Source of the DNA: an uncultured Saprospiraceae bacterium
GTDB lineage: Bacteria > Bacteroidota > Bacteroidia > Chitinophagales > Saprospiraceae
NCBI GenBank assembly: GCA_938028705.1
Contig: CALIZI010000189.1
Span: forward strand, 1 to 62,022
Direction: 5' to 3'
DNA length: 62,022 nt
Part shown: piece by piece, positions 42,987-49,561 of the stretch
How the letters are laid out: each line of letters starts with the position of its first letter
Numbering within the stretch: the first letter of the stretch is position 1
Notes under the pieces: generated by a model
Seen by the model: the letters and a program-made list of their open reading frames with translations, nothing else
The model's database searches: none
What the model was told of the DNA's origin: nothing
Program-made: the position numbers and the translations under genes

Positions 42987-43038
42987 TACCCTTGATTTGT
43001 AGGGACAGGGCATGCCCTGTCCCTACAAATCAAGGGTA
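42987..43038. repeat. 52-bp perfect palindrome upstream of the RT
   Basis: Both arms are 26 bp without mismatch; the left arm ends TAGGGACAGGGCA and the centre is CATG. The core GTAGGG-CAGGGCATGCCCTG-CCCTAC is shared with a second palindrome at 44158-44195. It sits 24 bp upstream of the RT start, in the gap after the membrane-protein gene. Confidence 0.92.
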
Positions 43039-43082
43039 CGGTGGTCCGGGATGTCAAAGAACTTGTTGGGGTGAATGATTTG

Positions 43083-43676
43083 TCAGGGATGATGTTCGTT
43101 TTCGTAAGAAGAATATTTGGTGGGCGGATTGCTGTGCTGCATTTTCCAGACCAGCCCTTTTGTTTTTATAAAATCGAATAATTTTTCTTCTTGTGGGCTT
43201 TGTGCATCGGGGAGTTTGGTGAGGAAAAATGTGATATAGTATAATTTGAAATCTCTTTTGACGCGGGGTTCGTCGTGGGCAATAAAGGGTTGGAAATCGA
43301 GTCTTTTTCCTCCGGTCATTTGCGAGCCGATTTGTTGTCCCCACTGCCGGATGTCGCCCGAATCGGTCAGGTAGGCTTCTTCGCAGCGCATCACCTCGCG
43401 GTAGCCTTCGCCCTCTTGGAGTTTGAAGATGACCGTGAGGCGTTTGGGGAGTTTTTCTTCCCATTCGCGCGACATTTCATCGAACCATACAAAGCCCGCT
43501 ACCAGCAAAGTGAGCAAACCAAGTACAGGGTCAATGATTTTTGACCATTGTTCCATCTTGGGGTCGAAACCGCGATAGAAGTAAAACAAAATACCTAATG
43601 CTACCAAACCCACAAGTACAGGGCGTATGATGCGTCGGTATCTTTTGTAAATATGTGAAAAAGTATGTCTTAACAT
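43083..43676 (-). CDS. two-helix membrane protein of unknown function inside the CRISPR locus
   Basis: 197 aa. A basic N-terminus (HIYKRYRRIIRP) is followed by a first membrane helix (about 19-36), a short loop and a second helix (about 46-65). A soluble C-terminal domain of ~130 residues follows (WEEKLPKRLTVIFKLQEGEGYREVMRCEEAYLTD, then KLYYITFFLTKLP). The positive-inside rule places the C-terminal domain in the cytoplasm. No known family was recognised and no catalytic motif is obvious. It lies between the small CRISPR-associated gene and the RT on the same strand. Membrane proteins have been linked statistically to type III loci as possible ancillary effectors. The start codon directly abuts a heptad repeat. 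Confidence 0.7.
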   Translation of the reverse strand: MLRHTFSHIYKRYRRIIRPVLVGLVALGILFYFYRGFDPKMEQWSKIIDPVLGLLTLLVAGFVWFDEMSREWEEKLPKRLTVIFKLQEGEGYREVMRCEEAYLTDSGDIRQWGQQIGSQMTGGKRLDFQPFIAHDEPRVKRDFKLYYITFFLTKLPDAQSPQEEKLFDFIKTKGLVWKMQHSNPPTKYSSYENEHHP

Positions 43677-43740
43677 GAGTATCGAGTTGCGAGTTGCGGG
43701 TGAACGGGGTGCGGGTTACGAGTTGCGGGTTGCGGGTTCG
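43677..43740. repeat. GAGTTGC/GGGTTGC heptad island
   Basis: About nine period-7 units (GAGTATC, GAGTTGC x2, GGGTTAC, GAGTTGC, GGGTTGC x2) with one length slip start immediately upstream of the membrane-protein ATG. A GC-rich partly inverted tail (TTCGCCGTCACCCGTTCGCC) follows to about 43765. Confidence 0.85.
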
Positions 43741-43768
43741 TTCGCCGTCACCCGTTCGCCGTTTACCG

Positions 43769-44134
43769 TCAAAAATAGGGTCTGAATTGGATGAACTTGA
43801 ATATGGTTTTTTTGAGGTCGCCTTCCATCGTGATGCTGCGCTCGGTGGTGCTTGCTACGCAGGGAATGCCTTGTGCGCGAAGTTTGTTGAGCAAGATGTA
43901 GGTAAAGGTCATTTCTCCCATGAGGTGTATCGTGGTTGTCGGATTATCGTGTTGTTGCATCATGCTCAAAATATCGTTGATTGCCCCGACTGCCATGATT
44001 TCTACTTGGGCAGCAGTGGCTCGGGGCGGTATATTCGGGAAGGGCATGTCCATGACCTCGCCGTAGGCTTTTGCGGCTTCGCGCTGGGCAGTTTGCCAAC
44101 GGGCGTATGGGTGGTTGCTGATGTTGATGAGCAT
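43769..44134 (-). CDS. small CRISPR-associated accessory protein (Csx15/Csx20-like candidate)
   Basis: 121 aa. Conserved-looking blocks are MLINISNHPYARW at the start, a GEVMDMPFPNIPP segment, HLMGEMTFTYILLNKLRAQGI and the end PCVASTTERSI...KFIQFRPYF. The alternation of strands and helices suggests a Rossmann-like alpha/beta fold, and the G-E-M-T and S-T-T-E-R segments look like a ligand pocket. I recall this type of protein from type III neighbourhoods, but the exact Csx family is not certain. It follows the Card1-like gene; several small proteins in such positions are ring nucleases that degrade cyclic oligoadenylate. That role is a hypothesis here. Confidence 0.6.
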   Translation of the reverse strand: MLINISNHPYARWQTAQREAAKAYGEVMDMPFPNIPPRATAAQVEIMAVGAINDILSMMQQHDNPTTTIHLMGEMTFTYILLNKLRAQGIPCVASTTERSITMEGDLKKTIFKFIQFRPYF

Positions 44135-44157
44135 ATTTGAATATATGTATATTCGCC

Positions 44158-44195
44158 TGTTTGTAGGGTCAGGGCATGCCCTGACCCTACAAACA
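44158..44195. repeat. 38-bp perfect palindrome downstream of the Card1 gene
   Basis: 19-bp perfect arms (TGTTTGTAGGGTCAGGGCA and its complement) with CATG at the centre. The core differs from the palindrome at 42987-43038 by one symmetric pair (GGGTCAGGG against GGGACAGGG). It lies in the gap between the CARF nuclease and the small accessory gene. Confidence 0.9.
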
Positions 44196-44200
44196 AACGG

Positions 44201-45280
44201 TCAGATATTGCGGTGTTTATTTTTAATTTGTTCAATGGCTTTGAGCAATCCGGTTTCTTGTTTGATGTCTTTGTTGTCAAGAACGGTAATATTCGAGGGC
44301 TTCGCTTTTTTGGCGTATTTTGTTTTTAGTGTACCGTCTAGTTCTCTAAGTCCTTGTAGTGTGGCAATATAGCCGTTGCTGAACCCGATGCGTTGTTTGA
44401 TAGCGTAAATTCGGAAGACAGATTCTTCAAATATATCTTTCAGTTTTCCGTCTGCGCCTCTGGTTTTCAATCCTGTTTTACATTCGATAATGTGTAAGTG
44501 ATTTTCATATACAAGCATGACATCAATCTCGTGGTCAGAGATTTGAGCATTATCTATCAGTGGTTGCTGGGTCTTGACACTCAAGCCGATTTGGTCGTCA
44601 TTCAGATTGAGTTGTTCCTTGACCACCGAATAAATATATTCTTCAAAGTAACCGTTACTTTCGTAATAATTCCGCTCTTTTCCACTTAGATTACCTTGAT
44701 TTTGAAGCAACTCTACTGCAGATGTTATTTCATCGCGTGCTTTCTTTCTGGAAGATAATGTGAGGTCTTTGGTATATTGAAAGTCTTTAATCAATTCGGT
44801 TTGCCGGGATGCTATATTGAAACCGTAAGCCAACAGATAATCTTTCAACGAAATTCGATAATTCAACTGGAAATATTCCGGAGGTCGGTCGGTGTACAGG
44901 CGTTGGTATCGAATGGTGTTTGGAAATGTGATATAATAAAATTCTGCATTTTTCTTTTTTTCAAAAAATGAAAATACACCCAGTGACATCGGCTTTGTAC
45001 CACCTGTAATATGCACTAAAAACCGCGCATCTTCGGATAACATATTCTCCTTTAATTTGGCTTCAATTTTTTGTGCCATATCCGTTATATCATCCTCAAC
45101 TACTTCTACACTTATACAATCTTTCTCCGCAATTCCACATACGGCTATGATACGCTCTTTTTCTTTAAGCGTTTCTTTTGTATTAACAAAAAGAAATTTA
45201 TCCACTTCCGCTTGTTTTTCCTTGATAAACAAGATATTAGGAATGGTTTGTTTGCTGACTATGGTGATGAGTATGGTCAT
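44201..45280 (-). CDS. CARF-domain nuclease, Card1/Can2 type
   Basis: 359 aa. The N-terminal CARF domain (1-~135) shows the ligand loop HITGGTKPMSLG (90-101), which binds cyclic oligoadenylate in this family. A middle helical part leads to a PD-(D/E)XK nuclease: Glu213/214, Asp253 (HEIDVMLVYE) and Glu266-x-Lys268 (LHIIECKTG). Card1/Can2 proteins are activated by cA4 and cut single-stranded nucleic acid or nick DNA, causing dormancy. It takes the place usually held by csm6 in III-A loci. It follows csm5 by 70 bp on the same strand, so it is likely expressed with the effector genes. Catalytic residues are all present. Confidence 0.88.
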   Translation of the reverse strand: MTILITIVSKQTIPNILFIKEKQAEVDKFLFVNTKETLKEKERIIAVCGIAEKDCISVEVVEDDITDMAQKIEAKLKENMLSEDARFLVHITGGTKPMSLGVFSFFEKKKNAEFYYITFPNTIRYQRLYTDRPPEYFQLNYRISLKDYLLAYGFNIASRQTELIKDFQYTKDLTLSSRKKARDEITSAVELLQNQGNLSGKERNYYESNGYFEEYIYSVVKEQLNLNDDQIGLSVKTQQPLIDNAQISDHEIDVMLVYENHLHIIECKTGLKTRGADGKLKDIFEESVFRIYAIKQRIGFSNGYIATLQGLRELDGTLKTKYAKKAKPSNITVLDNKDIKQETGLLKAIEQIKNKHRNI

Positions 45281-45301
45281 AATGATTATGTATTATCGTA
45301 C

Positions 45302-45335
45302 CGACGACTTCAGCCGTCGCACAGGCGCAAGCCTG
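45302..45335. repeat. two short hairpins in the csm5-card1 gap
   Basis: CGACG-ACTTCAGC-CGTCG (45302-45319) is followed by CAGGC-GCAA-GCCTG (45322-45335). The second is a tight GNRA-type tetraloop hairpin. The layout resembles REP-type sequences. It has no T-run and so is unlikely to be a terminator. Confidence 0.65.
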
Positions 45336-45350
45336 AAAAATGGTTGTTGA

Positions 45351-47126
45351 TTACTTTTTCTCCCGCTTAAAACTCGCCTGTGTAATTTGTTTTTTCTTAG
45401 AAACACCAACTTCCACGATAACAATCTTCCCGATTTCAAGCGGATTACGATAACCGTCCAATTTCACTTCCGGCGTATAATCCTCACTGACATAGACTTT
45501 CACCTTATTTGGTCTGCCCGAATAGGTAACTTCGGCGTTCATCTCTGGGCGTTTTTTCGGATTGAGTGTACCTTTGAAAAATTCGGCTTTTACAGGTTCG
45601 GGCGGTGCCGGCGGTTCAGCAGCACCTGCGACTGTGAGGTTAAGTTTTTCTTCATCATCCAAAAGAATACACCCCCAACCCATTGGCTGTATGCGGTCAT
45701 CATCGCGTACCAGTCGGCGCGATTTGGGGAATCTATCAAGATTGGCGGTGTAGGTTTGGCTGCCTGTACGTCGGCGGTCTGCACCGGGCTTGTCACCAAT
45801 CAGGAAAAGTTCCATCATTTCTTTGAGCATCGTGCGGAGTTCGGGCGTATCGAATAGGTGTAGGTATTCCGTAATGCCTGTAAAGCCCGTTCCGAAACCC
45901 AAATGAATTAGGCGTTTGTCGGTATGGTTAAATATGGCTTGGTGTCCGTCCTCTATTTCGACATCGTATCTGCGGGCTTTGTCGTTTTGAATAAAGTGGT
46001 CGAGCCATTTTTTTTGATGTGCGATTTGTTGTTGGCTGAATAGTTGGAGACAATCAAATATGTGTTGAAAGACCTCTCCTTTTTTGCTTTTCAGATTTTC
46101 GGCAGTCAATGTCCGCAAATCCAATCCGAATATATTTTTTACTTTTTCAATAATGCCAATCCAATGCGTTTGTTGCTTATTCTCCTTACCTACAATGACT
46201 TGGTTTTGCTCAAATTCTTTTTTGAATTGCAACAGAAAATTAAGGTCAATATCCAATTTGAAATCAATCGCTGTACCTTCTTTTACGGCTTCCACGAATG
46301 GAGCTTGCGGTTGTTCGGTGGCTTTGATGTCAAATTCCCGACTGTCTCTTTTCTTGACTTTACTGACCAAATAGAGTTGTACGTCTGCCAATCGCATCGT
46401 GGTGTCGGGTGTGCCGGGCAAGTGTCCGTCGGAGACTTTGAGGAGTTTGAGTAGGTCAAATTTTTCGTCGTCGCGCTTGAGTTTACCGCCTTTTTTGGTA
46501 TGGCAATAAAAGGCAAGATGTTCGATTTTATCAGCGAATGTTTTGATGATATATCGCTGACGGCGTGGATTTTGCCGAGCATTTCGTAGCGAAAATTGTA
46601 CGGCATCGCGCACACTTTCTGCATCTTTATTTTCGGATAAATAACGATATAATAAAGCAGTACGAATCGCACCTTTCAAACTACTGCCCGGAATGTAGGG
46701 CTTGCCCGTAGCTGTTTTTATCGCACCGCGTATTTGCCCTTCGAGCTTATCATTAAAAGGAATTTTATATACATTCGGCGATTCGTTCAGATGACGAATA
46801 AAGGCATCCGCCTGATTGATATTTTTCGCAAAACTTATCACATTGAAATTACGTCGAATGCGATTGAGTTGTTGATTGAAATCGTCTCGTCTGCGTCTGT
46901 CGCGTTCATTGCGAAGGCTTTGTTTGAGGTCGTTCATTTCGGTGGTGTTTTCATTAATCCACTCCGTATATTGCGTGATGCGTTCGGGCGATTTTCTCAA
47001 AAAATCTTCTACCGTTTTTTGCGAAATCCGATAGTAGTAGCCACCATGTATTGCATAGTCAAGGTCGTACAATTCTTCGCCGTTGCCTACGTGTACAGGT
47101 GTTATGGTTTGAAGTGTTACTTGCAT
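45351..47126 (-). CDS. csm5: type III-A RAMP protein Csm5, enlarged
   Basis: 591 aa. N-terminal RAMP start MQVTLQTITPVHVGNG and the glycine-rich GKPYIPGSSLKGAIRTAL (141-158) identify Csm5, which caps the 3' end of the crRNA in the Csm complex. It is longer than the usual 350-450 aa. Two additions stand out: a charged coiled-coil-like segment (~55-95, NERDRRRRDDFNQQLNRIRR) and a ~85-residue C-terminal extension (from about 505) rich in beta strands (VTYSGRPNKVKVYV...IGKIVIVEVGV) and lysines. The extension looks like an OB/S1-type or KOW-like RNA-binding domain. It starts 59 bp after csm4, with a heptad repeat in the gap. Confidence 0.9.
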   Translation of the reverse strand: MQVTLQTITPVHVGNGEELYDLDYAIHGGYYYRISQKTVEDFLRKSPERITQYTEWINENTTEMNDLKQSLRNERDRRRRDDFNQQLNRIRRNFNVISFAKNINQADAFIRHLNESPNVYKIPFNDKLEGQIRGAIKTATGKPYIPGSSLKGAIRTALLYRYLSENKDAESVRDAVQFSLRNARQNPRRQRYIIKTFADKIEHLAFYCHTKKGGKLKRDDEKFDLLKLLKVSDGHLPGTPDTTMRLADVQLYLVSKVKKRDSREFDIKATEQPQAPFVEAVKEGTAIDFKLDIDLNFLLQFKKEFEQNQVIVGKENKQQTHWIGIIEKVKNIFGLDLRTLTAENLKSKKGEVFQHIFDCLQLFSQQQIAHQKKWLDHFIQNDKARRYDVEIEDGHQAIFNHTDKRLIHLGFGTGFTGITEYLHLFDTPELRTMLKEMMELFLIGDKPGADRRRTGSQTYTANLDRFPKSRRLVRDDDRIQPMGWGCILLDDEEKLNLTVAGAAEPPAPPEPVKAEFFKGTLNPKKRPEMNAEVTYSGRPNKVKVYVSEDYTPEVKLDGYRNPLEIGKIVIVEVGVSKKKQITQASFKREKK

Positions 47127-47185
47127 GATATTGTAGTTGCGAGTTACGAGTTACGAGTTGCGAGTTCGTAATCCGGCAACTCGGA
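47127..47185. repeat. GAGTTAC/GAGTTGC heptad island between csm4 and csm5
   Basis: Units GAGTTAC (twice) and GAGTTGC follow TGTAGTTGC, then TTCGTAATCCGGCAACTCGG gives a partial inverted copy. The heptamer is the same as in the gaps at 41.9 and 43.7 kb. Confidence 0.8.
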
Positions 47186-48235
47186 TTATTTGGTTGATTC
47201 TACATTCATTTTCACCATAAAACCAATGCCGTAATGGCTGACATCATGGTGTAGTCCGGGATTGTTGACGGGGTCAGGTGTAAGGACAATCGGGTTTTTG
47301 CCGTATTGAGCTGCACCTTTTTTTATCGGAAAAACTGAACCTTCCTTGAACATCAAAATCGCATCCTTACGTACTTGTTTATAATTGAAAAAGCCCAATC
47401 TGCCACCGCGTAATTCGAGCGTATAATTCAAAATTTCATCAAATTTATCATCTTCAAAATATTTGATTTCTCCCTGTTTTTCATTCGGATGATAAAGTGA
47501 AAGTGTAGTGCAAGCATTGGGTTCATTGGGTTCGTTTAATATGAAATTTTCATCATAATGAATTTTAAACCAACCTTTTCCCACCGTTCTGTCACCACCA
47601 AATCCTGCATGTGAGAGGTAATTGAGTGCGCCAAGTAACAAGGGTTTTATATCGCCTTTTACTAAGAAGAATAAACCCGTTTTATCTGCGAGATGGTGTT
47701 CATCTACATGAAATAATTGTCCTCTGCCGTCTCGTTCCAATGTTCCGCCTTTTATGCGGTTAATCGTATTGCGCGTGACGGGTAAAGATGCAGGGGCAGG
47801 AGGTTTTGCCAATTTAATAAGCGTCTCATCGTCCGGTAGTTTTTCTCCTCGCAGAATTTGCTCAAACAAGTCCTGCGAAACATAAGTCAGATTTTTCTTG
47901 ATGTCTTTGCGAGTGGTCATTTCGCGTACACAATCGTCGAAGGTTTCGGCTTTCAGCGGGTTGTCACGATATAATTGTGGCAAAGGGAAATAATGTGTTT
48001 TGCAATATTTATTATCCTTTTTATCACATTGCTCATTACATAGTTCTATGTACGGAAAGCAAGACGAGAGACTCAACGCACCTTTATCTCCTTGATAATC
48101 AGCGATAAACTTTACAAGTGCAGGTTCACCATGCACACTGCGAATCGCCCAACACAAGATGCCCCAAAGCGTATCGGAACGAAGCGGTGTTTTGTAACCG
48201 TTTTGTGGTTCGAGATATACTGCGGTTAGTTTCAT
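47186..48235 (-). CDS. csm4: type III-A RAMP protein Csm4
   Basis: 349 aa. It begins MKLTAVYLEPQNGYKTPLRSDTLWGILCWA, a typical Csm4 start (the SDTLWG block). A central HAGFGGDRTVGKGWFKI glycine-rich loop and the C-terminal HYGIGFMVKMNV strand complete the family pattern. Csm4 binds the 5' tag of the crRNA and contacts Cas10. Its start overlaps the csm3 stop by 4 nt (ATGA), indicating coupled translation. Confidence 0.93.
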   Translation of the reverse strand: MKLTAVYLEPQNGYKTPLRSDTLWGILCWAIRSVHGEPALVKFIADYQGDKGALSLSSCFPYIELCNEQCDKKDNKYCKTHYFPLPQLYRDNPLKAETFDDCVREMTTRKDIKKNLTYVSQDLFEQILRGEKLPDDETLIKLAKPPAPASLPVTRNTINRIKGGTLERDGRGQLFHVDEHHLADKTGLFFLVKGDIKPLLLGALNYLSHAGFGGDRTVGKGWFKIHYDENFILNEPNEPNACTTLSLYHPNEKQGEIKYFEDDKFDEILNYTLELRGGRLGFFNYKQVRKDAILMFKEGSVFPIKKGAAQYGKNPIVLTPDPVNNPGLHHDVSHYGIGFMVKMNVESTK

Positions 48236-49092
48236 GCTGTTGTATATTTTAATTTAATTTCACTAAGTGGCTGTAAATCAAGTTCTTCGGTTGGTTTTTC
48301 GGCTTCGCGGTAGTTGCCTTGTCCAGTTTTGTAATCGTCCACACTCACAAATACAGGCGTGGCTACATGGAATTGGATATTGCCATAGCCGCGACTACCC
48401 GATTTGCCTAATGTTGATTTTTCTAAAAGACGCATTGCCCAAAGGATATTTTCGAGGTCTTTGTCGGCAGCATCGGCAGCGTTTTCTGCGGGATACATTT
48501 TATATACGCCATACACCATTTCAAAATAAAATTGAGAGCCTTCGACCACACGTTCAATGAAGCGTGGGTTGGCGGCAGCGGTAAGGCGGTCAATGGTGTT
48601 TTCGGGTTTGTATTCGGTGTAGAGTAGTTCGGAATCCATATTATTCCACATTCTGATAGTCGCTTCGTCGGGTTTACAATCGCGCACAATAAGTCTGCCC
48701 AAGCCAAACTTTGCTTTCTTAATATCTTCGGCTAATTTTTCTTCGGGAGATAGTTTTTTATCCTCTTTTTGCCCGTTATTGTCGGCTTTGTCTTTGTTGT
48801 CGTCAGCACCGATACCGAAGATGCGAACAATGTGTTCGGACTTGGAAACATCACCGAGATTTTTGATAGGATTGGTGACTGCGCCCGTACTAAATTCGAG
48901 CAAATGACGCATTTTTCCTTTGAGCGAACTGCCCGGTATATACGGATATTTGTTTTGAGGATTGCGAATGACAGGCGAGTCCACACCGCCGATTTCGAGT
49001 TTTTCTTTGCTACCGCCAATGTGTAGCCCCGTAAGGCATTCAATTTTGCCTCTGATAATATAATTGCCGATAAACTGAATATCTTTTGACAT
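48232..49092 (-). CDS. csm3: type III-A RAMP backbone protein Csm3
   Basis: 286 aa. RAMP features: LTGLHIGGSKE, GGVDSPVIRNP with the probable target-RNA-cleaving Asp38, YIPGSSLKGKMRHLLE (51-66) and the C-terminal GSRGYGNIQF loop. Csm3 forms the helical backbone and cuts bound RNA every 6 nt. An acidic, lysine-rich insertion at about 97-125 lengthens the thumb region compared with standard Csm3 (~220 aa). It lies 51 bp after csm2 and overlaps csm4. Confidence 0.95.
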   Translation of the reverse strand: MSKDIQFIGNYIIRGKIECLTGLHIGGSKEKLEIGGVDSPVIRNPQNKYPYIPGSSLKGKMRHLLEFSTGAVTNPIKNLGDVSKSEHIVRIFGIGADDNKDKADNNGQKEDKKLSPEEKLAEDIKKAKFGLGRLIVRDCKPDEATIRMWNNMDSELLYTEYKPENTIDRLTAAANPRFIERVVEGSQFYFEMVYGVYKMYPAENAADAADKDLENILWAMRLLEKSTLGKSGSRGYGNIQFHVATPVFVSVDDYKTGQGNYREAEKPTEELDLQPLSEIKLKYTTA

Positions 49093-49143
49093 AATTATTT
49101 GTTTTTCAATTTTTTATATAATACAATCTTTAAATTTGGAATA

Positions 49144-49560
49144 TCAACCGTCGCCATAATATTTATGGAAGCCCACCACACTTTCAATGAGTGCAAAGTA
49201 TTTTTCCATAGCTTTATTTTTGTCTGTCGAAGCTTCTACGGCATCAATAGCATCGGTCATAAATTCGTAGAAATTCGCTTTGACGGCTGCCTGTCTGCCT
49301 GCAGCATAAGCGAGTTTGGGTTTGAGCATCGTGAGGTCGGTTTTGACCGCTTCGTAGCCACTGTTATTGTCCTTTTCATCGTCAGACTTTTTGGCTTCTT
49401 GAAATTTTATCCGCATTTGTGCAATAGCACTGTAGAAGTTGCGGATTTGATTGGTTTTGAGTCTGTCTTTTTTGAACACTTGGGCTTTTTCTCTGGCTTC
49501 ATCCACAATGACTGTGATGTCTGCCCCGTCCAACGGATTTGATTTATTTAATTTATTCAT
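49144..49560 (-). CDS. csm2: type III-A small subunit Csm2
   Basis: 138 aa, fully helical by pattern. The segment QIRNFYSAIAQMRIKFQEAKK followed by LKPKLAYAAGRQ is the diagnostic Csm2 signature. Csm2 forms the inner filament beside Csm3. It starts 1 bp after the cas10 stop, so coupling is likely. Confidence 0.92.
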   Translation of the reverse strand: MNKLNKSNPLDGADITVIVDEAREKAQVFKKDRLKTNQIRNFYSAIAQMRIKFQEAKKSDDEKDNNSGYEAVKTDLTMLKPKLAYAAGRQAAVKANFYEFMTDAIDAVEASTDKNKAMEKYFALIESVVGFHKYYGDG

Positions 49561-49561
49561 A

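Noticed and set aside
42963-43013. N-terminal extension of the reverse transcriptase (17 extra codons)
   Set aside because: It is encoded by one arm of a 52-bp palindrome and by unrelated gap sequence. The ATG at 42962 gives a normal RT start.
42963-43082. A retron msr-msd RNA upstream of the retron-like RT
   Set aside because: The only structure there is the palindrome, and a sister palindrome lies away from the RT (44158-44195). No branching-G and a1/a2 pair typical of retrons was recognised.
44115-44372. 85-aa plus-strand frame across the card1 end
   Set aside because: It spans the palindrome and is antisense to the CARF nuclease; no support.
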